This document shows, piece after piece, positions 8,820 to 18,882 of a stretch of DNA of 60,304 nt. The DNA is from Chthoniobacteraceae bacterium (lineage in GTDB: Bacteria > Verrucomicrobiota > Verrucomicrobiia > Chthoniobacterales > Chthoniobacteraceae), in assembly GCA_947479475.1 (NCBI GenBank), contig CANJZW010000018.1:1-60304 (forward strand), read 5' to 3'. The notes beneath the pieces are model-generated. The model had not been told where the DNA came from and did not search any database. It saw only the letters and a program-made list of their open reading frames with translations. A program made the translations under genes and the position numbers. Each line of letters starts with the position of its first letter. The first letter of the stretch is position 1.

Positions 8820-10907
8820 TTAGTTTCGGACGCTAGCCACCGTGTTCTGGAGGCTTGCCGCCATTCGGGCGAGTTCAAGAGCCGCTTTCTCCGTATCTGT
8901 GGCTCCCATCGTGGTATTGCGAGCCGCCTCAGCGACACCGAGAATGTTCTGGGCGATCTCCGTGCTGCCTTGAGCGGCCTCCGAGATATTGCGTGTGATC
9001 TCGTTGGTTGTGGCTGTCTGCTCCTCCACCGCACTGGCAATGGTGTTCTGGTAGTCGCTGATCTTGTTGATCACGCCGTTGATCTCGGAAATCGCAGCGA
9101 CCGCATGGTTGGTGTCGGACTGGATTTTTTCAATTTTTTGGCTGATGTCTTCCGTTGCCTTGGCGGTTTCCTTGGCGAGTTCCTTGACCTCGTTAGCAAC
9201 CACGGCAAAGCCTTTGCCGGCCTCGCCTGCCCGTGCGGCTTCAATTGTGGCATTGAGCGCTAGGAGGTTGGTCTGCTGGGCGATAGAGGTGATGGTTTTG
9301 ATGACTTTGCCGATCTCTGCGCTGCTCAAGCCAAGCTTGGAGATGGTTTCGCTCGCGCTGTCCGCGGCGACGACCCCGATGGCCGCTACTTTAGCCGCTT
9401 CTTGAGCGTTTTTGGCAATCTCGCGGATGCTCGCGCTCATCTCCTCGGTGCCAGCCGCCACGGTTTGCACATTGGTGCTCACCTGCTGGGCTGCGGCGGA
9501 AACAACACCGGCCTGTGCCGCTGTTTCCTCGGCGTTGGCCACCATCTGCTGGCTGTTTGCGGAAAGTTCTTCCGAAGCGGAGGACAGCGTCTGAGCGTTG
9601 TCTGAAACTTCTTTGAGCACATGTCCCAAAGTGATGCGTTGATTGACTGCAGTAGTCACGTCCGTGGCGATTTTGACCACCTTCACAACGCGCCCTGTTT
9701 CATCGGTGACCGGCGAATACACGGCCTGAACCCAGAGTTCCTTCCCTGAGCGTGTGATCCGCTTGAATTCACCACCCTTGGATTTGCCTGCCTTCAGGTC
9801 GGGCCAGAATTGGGCGTATTCCGCCGAATTGGCGGTGGCGTTGTCGCAGAATGTCCTGTGGTGCTTGCCCTTCAGGGAATCCAGCGAATACTCCATAATG
9901 GTTTGGAAGATTTGATTCGCTGTGAGAATGTTTCCTTCAGTGTCAAATTCGATGTAAGCGAATGCACCGTCAATCGCGCGGAAAATACCGCGCATGTTCT
10001 GGCGCTCTGTTTCCATCTCGGTGATGTCGTAGCGAACGCCGAGATATTTTTTGGGCTTTCCATTGTCACCTAGGATCGGGGCGATGACCGCGTCCACGTA
10101 ATAGGGAGTTCCGTCCTTGGCGCGGTTTTTAATGACCCCGCGGAAGGGCGAGCCGCGGCCGATGGTCGCCCACAATTCTTTGAACACTTCTTTGGGCATA
10201 TCGGGATGCCGTGTGGTGTTGTGCGGTTTGCCGATGAGTTCTTCCTTGGAGTACTTGGAGACCTCGCAAAACTTTTCGTTAATAGACAGAATATCACCGC
10301 GCAGATCGGATTCCGAGACAATGCTCGTCATGTTCATGATGTCCGTGCGCGCTTTGAGTTCGGCCTTGGAAACGGTGATGTCTGTTGCGAATTTGATCAC
10401 CTTGACTGGCTTGCCATCCTCGCCGAGGACGGGATTGTAAGAGGCAATAATCCAAACTTCTTTGCCGCCTTTTCCGATGCGCTTGAATTCGCCGGGCTGG
10501 AATTCTCCGCGGTTAAGAGCCTGCCAGAAGCGCTTGTACTCAATGCTCTGGGAGTAGGCTGGTTCGCAGAACATTTCATGATGGCGGCCTTCTATTTCGT
10601 CCAGAGAGTAACCGACCGTTTTAAGGAAGTTCTCGTTGGCCGTTAGAATAGTGCCGTCCAAAGCGAACTCGATGATGGCCTGCGAGCGGTTGATGGCGGC
10701 CACCTGTCCCCGGAGTTCTTCCAGATCGTGGTCCACGGCCTTGCGTTTGACCGAAGCTGCCTTGGTCGTGGCCGCCTTCGGTGCGTCTACGTGGAGCACG
10801 CCGACCCCGTTGCCTGCACCATTTTTGAGTCCATTGCGGCTGGATCCGCCGCGTCCTGCTTTTGGAGCGAGGATGGCTTTGGTCGTGGTTTTGCGCGTTT
10901 CTTTCAT
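8820..10907 (-). CDS. Soluble triple-PAS methyl-accepting chemotaxis protein
   Basis: A 695-residue cytoplasmic chemoreceptor with no transmembrane segment or HAMP domain. A basic low-complexity N-terminus of about 60 residues is followed by three PAS domains (about 67-180, 190-300 and 306-420). The middle one closely resembles the FAD-binding PAS of Aer, with [16 protein letters not shown] and the [12 protein letters not shown] segment. The first and third share the paired HH-x-x-FC motif with each other. The signalling hairpin (about 440-690) includes [19 protein letters not shown] at the tip. By analogy it could sense redox state or oxygen, but flavin binding is inferred only. It lies 32 bases after cheW. 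A near-twin is encoded at 18883-20973 on the other strand. Confidence 0.92.
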   Translation of the reverse strand: MKETRKTTTKAILAPKAGRGGSSRNGLKNGAGNGVGVLHVDAPKAATTKAASVKRKAVDHDLEELRGQVAAINRSQAIIEFALDGTILTANENFLKTVGYSLDEIEGRHHEMFCEPAYSQSIEYKRFWQALNRGEFQPGEFKRIGKGGKEVWIIASYNPVLGEDGKPVKVIKFATDITVSKAELKARTDIMNMTSIVSESDLRGDILSINEKFCEVSKYSKEELIGKPHNTTRHPDMPKEVFKELWATIGRGSPFRGVIKNRAKDGTPYYVDAVIAPILGDNGKPKKYLGVRYDITEMETERQNMRGIFRAIDGAFAYIEFDTEGNILTANQIFQTIMEYSLDSLKGKHHRTFCDNATANSAEYAQFWPDLKAGKSKGGEFKRITRSGKELWVQAVYSPVTDETGRVVKVVKIATDVTTAVNQRITLGHVLKEVSDNAQTLSSASEELSANSQQMVANAEETAAQAGVVSAAAQQVSTNVQTVAAGTEEMSASIREIAKNAQEAAKVAAIGVVAADSASETISKLGLSSAEIGKVIKTITSIAQQTNLLALNATIEAARAGEAGKGFAVVANEVKELAKETAKATEDISQKIEKIQSDTNHAVAAISEINGVINKISDYQNTIASAVEEQTATTNEITRNISEAAQGSTEIAQNILGVAEAARNTTMGATDTEKAALELARMAASLQNTVASVRN

Positions 10908-10939
10908 AGGGTGGTTCTCTTTCTGGTTTTCTGGGGGGA

Positions 10940-11410
10940 TCAGTTTTTGGCTGAAACCAAGGCCAAGGCTGAAGCCATGGGAAGGTTTGCCGCTTTTTCC
11001 GTGTCGAGAATTAAAAGGAGTCTGCCATCGAGTTTATAAACTCCCGTGACAAGGTCGCGCACCACGCCGGTGACGGTTTCCGGGATGCGTTCGAAACTTT
11101 CATCGGCGATTTCCACGACGTCACCGATTTCGTCGACGAGCAGGCTTAGCGCCCCATCATCGGTGCGGACGACGACGTTCATTGGAAGCTGGTCTTCTGG
11201 GCGGGCTGGCAGATCCAAGCGTAGGCGCAAGTCGATTGCTGTGATGATTTGACCACGCAGGTTGATCAAGCCCTCCACCATCGCCGGTGCCGTCGGCACG
11301 CGGGTCATCGTTTGGTAGCGAATGACCTCTTGTACCTTGAGGACGTCTACTCCCAGGAAAAGGGAGTTGAGCGTGAATGTTGCGAACTGTTTGGTAGGCG
11401 TCATTGGCAA
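10940..11410 (-). CDS. cheW: CheW coupling protein (copy 1)
   Basis: A 156-residue CheW that joins chemoreceptor tips to CheA in the signalling array. It shows the two-lobed SH3-like fold signatures: [21 protein letters not shown], then [40 protein letters not shown], and a C-terminal [14 protein letters not shown]. It lies 17 bases after cheA and 32 bases before the PAS-MCP, so it is in the same transcript. It is closely similar to the CheW at 18388-18822, which also precedes a PAS-MCP; the two pairs appear to be duplicates. Confidence 0.94.
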   Translation of the reverse strand: MPMTPTKQFATFTLNSLFLGVDVLKVQEVIRYQTMTRVPTAPAMVEGLINLRGQIITAIDLRLRLDLPARPEDQLPMNVVVRTDDGALSLLVDEIGDVVEIADESFERIPETVTGVVRDLVTGVYKLDGRLLLILDTEKAANLPMASALALVSAKN

Positions 11411-11427
11411 GCGGGAAGATTTGTCAG

Positions 11428-13767
11428 TTAAGCCGCAGCTGAGGGGGTTCCTCTGCCAGGATTAAAAGAGGGATCAGAGGCCCGGATCACGGAGTGAACG
11501 TCCAGCAGATCTGTCACCTGGTCCTGAACGACGATGGAGCCAAGAATGCCATTGCCATAGGCATGGCGTTTTTCGGTGATGACTTCGCTCACAATGTCAT
11601 CGATCCTGCCCACGACCAGACCCACGCTTTTCCCGTTCTCGGAGTAAACGACGACCTGCATTGCGGCGTCTTCGTCTTCGCCAACCTGCGCCCCGACTTG
11701 GGGAAGATATTGGGCGACCTTGATCAGCGGGAGGATCTGTCCCCGGTAACGGACCACGGGACGACCGCCGGAGTATTCGACGGAGGAACGAGGGAACTCT
11801 TCGAGGCGTGCAACCATCGACAGGGGAATCGCCATGCGAGTGCCCTGCCCAGCGGAGAAAAGAAGCAGGGTCTGTTTGTCGTCCTGCGGCTTGCGGGATT
11901 CGGCTGCGCTGTCCAGATGACTGTTGCGGTCGTGAATTTCGGCAACCACGCGGGATTGCTGAGCCAGGCCTAGCACATCGAGAATCAAAGCGACGCGGCC
12001 GTCTCCCATGATGGTGGCGCCGGCAAAACAGCCTACGCCTTTGAGTTGCTTGCCAAGGGGTTTGACGACAATTTCCTGAGTGTCGTTGATGTCGTCCACG
12101 ACTAGGCCAAAGGGATGGCCGTCGGCCTGAACTACCACAATATTGACCTCGCGCTCCTCTTGGGGAACGGCTCCCGCGTGGTTCAATTTGAGCTCACGGT
12201 TGAGATAGACAAGTGGCAGCAATTTTCCACGCAGCCTGTACACGGGTGCGCCGTGAACATACTCGATTTGCTGGCTGACATTGGCGGCCTCCAGGCGGAG
12301 CAGTTCGAGCAGGCTGATTTGCGGGATCGCAAAGCGTTCGCCGCCGCTGGTGACGATAAGAGCGGGGATAATCGCGAGTGTGAGGGGGATCTTGATTTTC
12401 AGCGTGGTGCCTTTACCCAACTGGCTTTGCAGATCAACTGTGCCGCCAATTTTTTCGATGTTGGTTTTGACTACATCCATTCCAACGCCACGGCCGGACA
12501 CGTTCGTGATCTTCTCTGCCGTGGAAAAGCCCGGCATGAAAATGAGGTGCAATCCTTCGTGGTCGCTCATGCGGGCTGCCTGCTCTGCGCTGATGATGCC
12601 CCGCTGGATCGCCTTCTGCTTGACCCGGTCTAAATCAATGCCACCGCCGTCATCAATAATTTCAATGTTGACCTGGCCCCCTTCGTGGAAGGCGCGCATT
12701 TTGAGACAGCCCTCCGCGGCTTTGCCCCGCTCCATTCGCACGTCGGGGGTTTCAATCCCGTGGTCGACAGAGTTGCGGACGATATGAGTAAGCGGATCTT
12801 TGATCGCCTCGATAATCGTCTTGTCGAGTTCTGTGTCTTTGCCCTCCATCTCGAGCCGAATTTCCTTCCCGCAGCTCGCAGAAAGGTCGCGCACGACTCG
12901 GGGGAGTTTGCTCCAGATGTTGCCAATCGGTTGCATGCGCGTTTTCATCGCGCTGCCCTGGAGTTCGGTTGTAATGAGGTTTAGTCGCTGAGCCGTGGCC
13001 GCAAAAGCGCTGTCAGTGTGCTGGCTTGTAAACTGAAGGACTTGATTGCGCGCTAATACTAGTTCGCCCACCAGATTCATGAGCTTGTCTAGGAGACTCA
13101 CGTCCACGCGAATTGAGCTGTCAGAAGCGGCAGAAGAACGCTGTTCGACATGTTCAGAAGCTATGGCAACGGGCGCTGCTACGGCAATAGGCGCTGCTAC
13201 GGCAACGGGCGCTGCTACGGTAACGGGCGCTGCTACGGTAACGGGCGCTGCTACGGTAACGGGCGCTGCTACGGCAACGGGCGCAGCACCAACGATGGGT
13301 GCAACCGGCGTGGGCGCGGCAACGATAACAACGGGGGCCGCGATGATAGCAGGCGCACTCACCTCAACGTGTGTTTCGGTCGCCGCAATGGGTCCGTCTT
13401 TTAATCGATCCAGAAGTTGAATCAATGCGGAGTAGTCGCGTTCCTCGGGAGCGCCTGTGGATTCGATTTCGCCCAACATTCGGCGGACTACGTCGACCGT
13501 GGCGAGCAGGGCGCCGGCGATATCGGGGTTGATCACGAGGAGACCATCACGCATGCGACTTAGAAGATTCTCACCCACGTGAGAGACGGCTTCTAGCTGA
13601 CCATATCCCAGGAACCCAGCAGAGCCCTTCAAGGTATGGATTGTGCGGAAGATGCTACTGAGCGTCTCCTTGTCGTGCGGATCTTTCTCCAACTCGACTA
13701 GATCACGTTCCAGTCGGTCTAGGTTTTCGTGGCTTTCGATCAGAAACTCTTTAATGAGATCATCCAT
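11428..13767 (-). CDS. cheA: CheA histidine kinase with Ala-Pro linker and two CheW-like domains
   Basis: A 779-residue chemotaxis kinase. The HPt domain spans about residues 1-105, with phospho-acceptor His44 in TIHTLKGSAGFLG. Residues about 127-213 are a low-complexity Ala/Pro/Val linker where P2 (the CheY/CheB docking domain) would normally sit. The dimerisation domain follows (LLDKLMNLVGELVLARNQ), then the ATPase with N box HIVRNSVDHGIE, G1 IIDDGGGID and G2 VSGRGVGMDVV. A regulatory CheW-like domain is followed by a second one (about 625-765, starting QTLLLFSAGQG). There is no C-terminal receiver. It heads the minus-strand operon, 200 bases after a membrane MCP gene. It is the only CheA in the window, so it probably serves all four receptors. 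Confidence 0.95.
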   Translation of the reverse strand: MDDLIKEFLIESHENLDRLERDLVELEKDPHDKETLSSIFRTIHTLKGSAGFLGYGQLEAVSHVGENLLSRMRDGLLVINPDIAGALLATVDVVRRMLGEIESTGAPEERDYSALIQLLDRLKDGPIAATETHVEVSAPAIIAAPVVIVAAPTPVAPIVGAAPVAVAAPVTVAAPVTVAAPVTVAAPVAVAAPIAVAAPVAIASEHVEQRSSAASDSSIRVDVSLLDKLMNLVGELVLARNQVLQFTSQHTDSAFAATAQRLNLITTELQGSAMKTRMQPIGNIWSKLPRVVRDLSASCGKEIRLEMEGKDTELDKTIIEAIKDPLTHIVRNSVDHGIETPDVRMERGKAAEGCLKMRAFHEGGQVNIEIIDDGGGIDLDRVKQKAIQRGIISAEQAARMSDHEGLHLIFMPGFSTAEKITNVSGRGVGMDVVKTNIEKIGGTVDLQSQLGKGTTLKIKIPLTLAIIPALIVTSGGERFAIPQISLLELLRLEAANVSQQIEYVHGAPVYRLRGKLLPLVYLNRELKLNHAGAVPQEEREVNIVVVQADGHPFGLVVDDINDTQEIVVKPLGKQLKGVGCFAGATIMGDGRVALILDVLGLAQQSRVVAEIHDRNSHLDSAAESRKPQDDKQTLLLFSAGQGTRMAIPLSMVARLEEFPRSSVEYSGGRPVVRYRGQILPLIKVAQYLPQVGAQVGEDEDAAMQVVVYSENGKSVGLVVGRIDDIVSEVITEKRHAYGNGILGSIVVQDQVTDLLDVHSVIRASDPSFNPGRGTPSAAA
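13166..13291. repeat. 18-base tandem repeat inside cheA
   Basis: Six complete 18-base units and one partial copy of GCAACGGGCGCTGCTACG or the GTAACG variant, in phase with the reading frame. On the minus strand each unit encodes six residues, Val-Ala/Thr-Val-Ala-Ala-Pro, building the CheA linker. Three adjacent units are identical, which suggests recent slippage or unequal exchange and possible length variation between strains. Confidence 0.9.
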
Positions 13768-13923
13768 AGAAAAACGCGGGTTGGAGACCCTAGTTCCTCC
13801 ACTAGTCTTTGCAACACATATCTTTCAACAAATACGAAGCCCGATAACCCATTCGGACGCAAGCCTTGAGGATCAAATTGAGGGAAAGACACTCAGGCCT
13901 GCCCATAAAAGCAACGCCCTCTT

Positions 13924-13938
13924 TTGATATGCTATCAA
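13924..13938. promoter_or_regulatory. Palindrome upstream of cheA
   Basis: TTGATA-TGC-TATCAA is a perfect dyad with 6-base arms, about 157 bases before the cheA start in the only sizeable gap between the membrane MCP and cheA. It could be an operator or part of a promoter for the cheA transcript. No protein partner is indicated. Confidence 0.3.
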
Positions 13939-13967
13939 TAGGGTGCAGCCTCTCAAAAAACATGAAA

Positions 13968-15866
13968 CTAGTGGGGCGCCCCTCCGTTTTGGGCGGGCCC
14001 CGAGGAAGAAGCTTCCTCGGTTTCGGGTGTGTGCTCGTGGGGCGCTTCAAACTGGAAGCGGGCGACAAGCTGTTTTAATTCGTCGGCCATCCCTAAAAGC
14101 TCCAATGCCGCTGTCTGGCTGTCGGCTGCACCCTTGGCGGTGCTTTCTGCGGCCGTGGCGACCCCGACGATGTTCCTGGCGATTTCCGAGCTTCCAGTGG
14201 CAGCCTCGGTCACATTGTGACTGATTTCATTGGTCGTCGCAGTCTGTTCCTCCACGGAATTCGCGATCATGTTGGCGATCTCGTTGATATGGGCAATCAC
14301 ACCGGTGATTTGGCTGATTGCATCAACGGCACCTCGAGCATCCATTTGAATCGCTTCCACTTTTTGGCTGATATCCTCGGCCGCCGAAGTTGTGGCCTTG
14401 GCAAGTTCTTTGACCTCATTGGCGACGACGGCAAAGCCCTTGCCAGACTCGCCCGCTCGGGCGGCTTCAATCGTGGCGTTCAGGGCGAGCAGATTGGTTC
14501 GTTGTGCGATAGACGTAATCAGCTTGATGACCTGGCCAATTTCTGCGCTGGACTCTCCAAGTTTGAGGATCGTTTGGTTGGTGGTGCCCGCGATCTTGAC
14601 CGCATCGCTGGCAACCTTCGCTGCTTCCACCGCGTTTCCCGCGATTTCGTTGATGCTTGCAGACATCTCCTCTGCACCGGCAGCGACCGTCTGGAGGTTT
14701 CGGGAAACCTCCTCGGCGGCTGCCCCCACCGTGGTTGACTGAGCGGCGGTTTCTTCCGCAACAGCGCTCATATCAGCACTCACCAAAGACATTTGGCCGG
14801 AGGCGGAAGAAAGCTGGTTGCTGGCGTTGGCGAAGGACTGGATGCTGGTGCGGAAAGCCTCCAGAAGGTGTTGCAGACCCTCTCCCACCTGACCGATGGC
14901 ATCTGAACCTTTTACCGTTACCGCCTGCGTTAGATCTCCCGATGCCGCGACGGTAACCGTCTTCAGGAGCGTCTGCGCTTTTTGGTGCAAAACAATGGCA
15001 GCTTTTTTTTCCTGGAGGGCCTTCTGCTGGTTTTCAGCCACGACTTTCCAGTCGACCACTTCCTCCAACAAGACAGAGCGCATAGATTCGACCATCTGGT
15101 TCACGGAGCGGGCCATCTGGCCCATTTCATCGTCCGTATTCTGGACGAGACGTTGTCTGAAATCTCCTTGGGCAACGGAATCGAGAACTTGGGCAGTACG
15201 CTGCACGGTGCCAATGATGCTAGCCGCCACGGCACGGGACACCACTATGACAATGAGGACAAGTGCCGCAATCGTGAGCAGGAGTAACCCCGTGGCCTTG
15301 CTGATCAGCTTAGCTACATCCTTTTCCTCCGCTGCTGTGAACTTGTTGGCATTCTCGACCAATTTAAGGATCGCAGTGAGATGCTTGTCGTATAGGGGTT
15401 GGAGCGCGGTGCTGAAGATCTTGGCCGCTTTCTCGCGGTCTCCGGCTTTGATAGCCGGATTGAACTGTGCATCACGCACGTTGAAGAATTCGAGTGCTGG
15501 AGTGCGCGCGTCCTCAAGCAGAAGTTTGCGCATCGTTGCATCGGGAAGATTGGTTTCCCAATAGGCGTAACGCTCTGTGAATTCTTTTCTCAACGCATCC
15601 CCTTTTTCAATCAAGGAGGCCACTGCTGCTGGCGTGCCGTTGTTGAGGCTTTGCAGCACGACCGCATAGGATTCGAGGATGTAGGCGGGCGGGGGAAGGA
15701 TGTCAGCCTGCAGGTCCTTGCCTTTAATGATGATATCATAGTGCGGGCCGTTGACTTTAACGTTCGCAATCATTCCAAGTGATGCAAACCCAAACAACAA
15801 AGCGCCGGCCGTAAACAGAACGATTAGTAAGTTGAACTTTCCTTTTAATGTAACGCTATTTATCAT
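13968..15866 (-). CDS. Membrane methyl-accepting chemotaxis protein
   Basis: A chemoreceptor of 632 residues from the start chosen here. Transmembrane helix 1 is at about residues 12-31 and helix 2 at about 191-210. They enclose a periplasmic four-helix-type sensor of about 160 residues containing the segment [15 protein letters not shown] domain follows (about 211-263), then a second HAMP-like region, and a signalling hairpin with [18 protein letters not shown] at its tip. The C-terminus is Glu/Ser/Gly/Pro-rich with no CheR pentapeptide. The ATG at 15866 ([11 protein letters not shown]) was preferred because the upstream ATG at 15905 adds 13 residues before the membrane anchor; neither has a clear Shine-Dalgarno sequence. 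The ligand is unknown. It is divergent from the second membrane MCP. Confidence 0.9.
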   Translation of the reverse strand: MINSVTLKGKFNLLIVLFTAGALLFGFASLGMIANVKVNGPHYDIIIKGKDLQADILPPPAYILESYAVVLQSLNNGTPAAVASLIEKGDALRKEFTERYAYWETNLPDATMRKLLLEDARTPALEFFNVRDAQFNPAIKAGDREKAAKIFSTALQPLYDKHLTAILKLVENANKFTAAEEKDVAKLISKATGLLLLTIAALVLIVIVVSRAVAASIIGTVQRTAQVLDSVAQGDFRQRLVQNTDDEMGQMARSVNQMVESMRSVLLEEVVDWKVVAENQQKALQEKKAAIVLHQKAQTLLKTVTVAASGDLTQAVTVKGSDAIGQVGEGLQHLLEAFRTSIQSFANASNQLSSASGQMSLVSADMSAVAEETAAQSTTVGAAAEEVSRNLQTVAAGAEEMSASINEIAGNAVEAAKVASDAVKIAGTTNQTILKLGESSAEIGQVIKLITSIAQRTNLLALNATIEAARAGESGKGFAVVANEVKELAKATTSAAEDISQKVEAIQMDARGAVDAISQITGVIAHINEIANMIANSVEEQTATTNEISHNVTEAATGSSEIARNIVGVATAAESTAKGAADSQTAALELLGMADELKQLVARFQFEAPHEHTPETEEASSSGPAQNGGAPH

Positions 15867-16152
15867 GGCAGAAATCGGTGGTTGGATAAAAAAAGGGGGT
15901 TCCATTGATGTTCTTTGACTTAAGGGAGCGCAAGATAAAATGCGCCCTCGAAATCAACCTTGCATCCGCTGAGGGCCTTTCCAAGCGGGACCGGCGCTAA
16001 AATAAGTTTTCTATAGCACTTATCATTGGCTGGCTTACCTCTCCAAAGATTTCTCGCCGATTTGTGTCTGGCGAGCATCCTGGGGTCAAGATTTCCGCTG
16101 CTAGACATTAGGCATTCAGCCGACATAGAGTCCTAGCCTTCTCTGATTTGCC

Positions 16153-17931
16153 ATGCTTAATTCAATCAAAATTGGCCCGCGCCTAGCGCTCGGCTTCGGC
16201 GCGGTTCTCGTCTTGACCACGCTTATTTCTGTTCTATCTGTATCGCGGATTTCCAATCTAAATTCGAGCGTGGAAGCGCTCGTACAGCAGGAATGTGCGG
16301 AGGAGGATCATGCTGCAAACCTGCTGTTTTTTGCCTATGGCACCGGGTTGAAGGCGCATGAGTTAATGAACTCTCCCCGAGGCCCTAAAGTCGTAGAGCT
16401 CAGGGCATTCATTCAGGAAAATCAACGCAAAACCAATGCACGCTTTGATAAACTCAAGGCGATGAACGACGGGGGTGAAGAAGCCAAAACACTCGATGCG
16501 ATGCTCCTTGCTGCGGAAGGGTTCAATGTCGCGATCAGTAAGTTCACCGAAAGCTTGGAGGCTGGGGACAAGGACGCCAATCAGGAAATTTTCCTCAAAG
16601 AGGTATCCCCTGCGCTCGAAGTCTATGTTGAGAAACTGAAGGAATCCTACGACGAACAGGCTCATCACATCCGGAAAGCTGACGATGAGTCGCGAGAAGT
16701 TTATCACACCAGTCGAACCGAAATTCTTTGGCTGGGCCTTGGTGCGGTGGGGTTGGGCGTTTTGGCAGCGGCGATTATCATGCGGAGCGTGGTTTCCCCG
16801 GTTCATAAAACGGTGGAAGTGTTGAAGGCAGTTGCTGCCGGCGATCTTGGTCAGACGCTCGATATTCACACTGGGGATGAAATCGGCGCGATGGCGCAGT
16901 CGCTCAACATCGCCATCAAAGGGATGCGCAAGGCGATGGCCGATGTCACTGCTTCCGGGGAAAGGGAGAAACAGCAGGCCGCAGAGCTTCAGGCAAAAGT
17001 GGACGAGCTTTTGATGGTCGTCGATGCCGCCGCTCAGGGGGATCTTACCAAGCCGGTGCCGGTTAGGGGTGCGGACGCAATCGGAAGGATGGGTGAGGGT
17101 TTGGAGCGGTTTTTGCTCAACCTTCGCACCAGCATGGCTACCTTTTCACAGAGCGCCGAATCGTTGGCAAGGACATCGGAGGAGCTTGCTTCCGTTGGGG
17201 TTCAAATGAGTTCAAATGCGGCAGAAACGGAGACGCAGTCCCGACTCGTCTCTGGAGCAGCAACCGATATTTCCCGCAGTCTCCAGACCGTGGCAGCGGG
17301 ATCGGAAGAAATGGCCACAAGTATTCGGGAGATTTCGATGAATGCGGCCGAGGCCGCTAAGATTGCTAGTTCTGCAGTGAAGATCGCCGGGGTGACGAGC
17401 ACAACGATCGGCCGCCTTGGAGCTTCGAGCACGGAGATTGGAAACGTAATCAAAGTGATTACCTCTATTGCGCAGCAGACGAATCTTTTAGCGTTGAACG
17501 CCACGATCGAAGCCGCCCGGGCGGGTGAAGCAGGGAAGGGATTTGCCGTTGTAGCGAATGAAGTCAAAGAATTGGCGAAGGCGACGGCCGAAGCCACGGA
17601 GGACATCGGCCAGAAAATAGAGGCCATTCAAGAAGACACGAATGGAGCGGTGGACGCGATCGCCAGGATTGGCGAGGTGATCACTCAAATCAGCAATATC
17701 TCTTCGGCTATTGCAGCCGCAGTCGAAGAGCAGACTGCCACATCTAACGAAATCGGGCGGAACGTCAATGAGGCAGCTTCCGGCAGTGAGGAGATTGCAC
17801 AAAACATCTCTAGCGTCGCAAACGTGGCACAAGGGACAACACGTGGCGCGCAGGACAACCAACGGGCCGCTGGAGAATTGGCCCGGATGGCAACCGAGCT
17901 CCAGGGCTTGGTTGCCCAGTTTAAAATCTGA
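16153..17931 (+). CDS. Membrane methyl-accepting chemotaxis protein
   Basis: A 592-residue chemoreceptor. Transmembrane helix 1 is at about residues 11-30 and helix 2 at about 191-211. The periplasmic domain of about 160 residues is helical and charged, a four-helix-bundle type ([20 protein letters not shown] near its start). HAMP (about 212-264) contains [20 protein letters not shown], and a second HAMP-like segment ([14 protein letters not shown]) precedes the methylation helices. The signalling tip reads [19 protein letters not shown]. The C-terminus ends LVAQFKI without a CheR tether. The signal domain is very similar to those of the other three receptors here, so mixed arrays are plausible. 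It is divergent from the MCP at 13968-15866, sharing a 286-base intergenic region. Confidence 0.92.
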   Translation: MLNSIKIGPRLALGFGAVLVLTTLISVLSVSRISNLNSSVEALVQQECAEEDHAANLLFFAYGTGLKAHELMNSPRGPKVVELRAFIQENQRKTNARFDKLKAMNDGGEEAKTLDAMLLAAEGFNVAISKFTESLEAGDKDANQEIFLKEVSPALEVYVEKLKESYDEQAHHIRKADDESREVYHTSRTEILWLGLGAVGLGVLAAAIIMRSVVSPVHKTVEVLKAVAAGDLGQTLDIHTGDEIGAMAQSLNIAIKGMRKAMADVTASGEREKQQAAELQAKVDELLMVVDAAAQGDLTKPVPVRGADAIGRMGEGLERFLLNLRTSMATFSQSAESLARTSEELASVGVQMSSNAAETETQSRLVSGAATDISRSLQTVAAGSEEMATSIREISMNAAEAAKIASSAVKIAGVTSTTIGRLGASSTEIGNVIKVITSIAQQTNLLALNATIEAARAGEAGKGFAVVANEVKELAKATAEATEDIGQKIEAIQEDTNGAVDAIARIGEVITQISNISSAIAAAVEEQTATSNEIGRNVNEAASGSEEIAQNISSVANVAQGTTRGAQDNQRAAGELARMATELQGLVAQFKI

Positions 17932-18387
17932 GAGGCTCCTGATTGTTGCGGCAATAGCGCGCCGGTAATCGTGCGGGATCCGAAGGTATGTTGAGCTGGG
18001 CTTGATTTCGAAGTGTGCCGCCGGAGGCCTTACAGGGCTCAGGCCTCGCTGGCTAGGTTCCCAAAAAACAACGAGGAATCATAAAATACCGTTTGCGCGG
18101 ATGAGAAGGTTCATCGAGTTTGCGCGGCCATGTTCAAGCCGTTCCCTTTTTGCTCTCACGACCCACTGAACCGGACCGCAATCGGACAGGGACGCGCGGT
18201 CGCTTACGTGCCTTCTCCTGGTACGCACGCGGAGGCGATCCAAGTCGCAGCGGGGCCTTGTGCATCCACACTGCTGAGAACGCGCACCTCTAGACTGCAC
18301 ACGCGTTTGAGTTGGTGGCACTGGAACTCTTTTTGGGAGAGGGCACCGCTTCGCGCGGTTTGATCCAGAAGCGATAAACACGATCCG
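17932..18387. other. Intergenic region with a hairpin, no gene seen
   Basis: This 456-base gap separates the membrane MCP from the second cheW. GAGGCCT (18024-18030) and AGGCCTC (18041-18047) form a 7-base stem with a 10-base loop and no T tract. Short frames in the rest lack motifs and ribosome binding sites. The promoter of the cheW/PAS-MCP pair probably lies here, but no convincing boxes were found. Confidence 0.45.
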
Positions 18388-18822
18388 ATGAATACCCGAC
18401 GGCAGTTTGCGACATTTTATCTGCACGGGTTTTTCTTTGGGGTGGACGTGCTCAAAGTTCAGGAGGTGATTCGGTATCTGAAGATGACCCGGGTGCCGCT
18501 GGCGCACGGCATGATTCAGGGGCTCATTAATCTGCGTGGTCAAATCATCCCGGCCATCGACCTGCGGCAGAGATTAGAGTTTCCAGAGCGGGAAGAGAAC
18601 CAGCTTCCGATGAATATGATAGTCCGAACAGAAGATGGGGGAGTGAGCCTCCTTGTGGATGAAATCGGAGAGGTCCTCGAGGTTCCTGAGAGCTGTTACG
18701 AACGACTTCCCTCAACCGTGGCAGGTGCCGCTAGGGAGCTGATTCAAGGCGTCTACAAGCTCAAGGGCCGACTGCTCCTTATTCTGGACGCGGAGCGCAC
18801 TGTTTGTTTGCCCAAAGCGTGA
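18388..18822 (+). CDS. cheW: CheW coupling protein (copy 2)
   Basis: A 144-residue CheW. Its motifs parallel copy 1 nearly position for position: [65 protein letters not shown] and [14 protein letters not shown]. It couples receptors to CheA. It lies just ahead of the second triple-PAS receptor, repeating the cheW-PAS-MCP order found on the opposite strand at 8820-11410. It may specify a distinct receptor subset or just be a gene-dosage duplicate. Confidence 0.94.
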   Translation: MNTRRQFATFYLHGFFFGVDVLKVQEVIRYLKMTRVPLAHGMIQGLINLRGQIIPAIDLRQRLEFPEREENQLPMNMIVRTEDGGVSLLVDEIGEVLEVPESCYERLPSTVAGAARELIQGVYKLKGRLLLILDAERTVCLPKA

Positions 18823-18882
18823 CATCGTTTGCCGAATTTTTCCGCCCGATTGCAGCACCCTAAAATCCATCCAAAAAGAAGT

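Noticed and set aside
13166..13291. CRISPR-like array in cheA
   Set aside because: The 18-base units abut, keep the frame and code for the Ala-Pro linker.
16040..16150. Sigma-28 promoter ahead of the membrane MCP
   Set aside because: GCCGATTT and GCCGACAT occur, but no TAAA box lies at the needed spacing.
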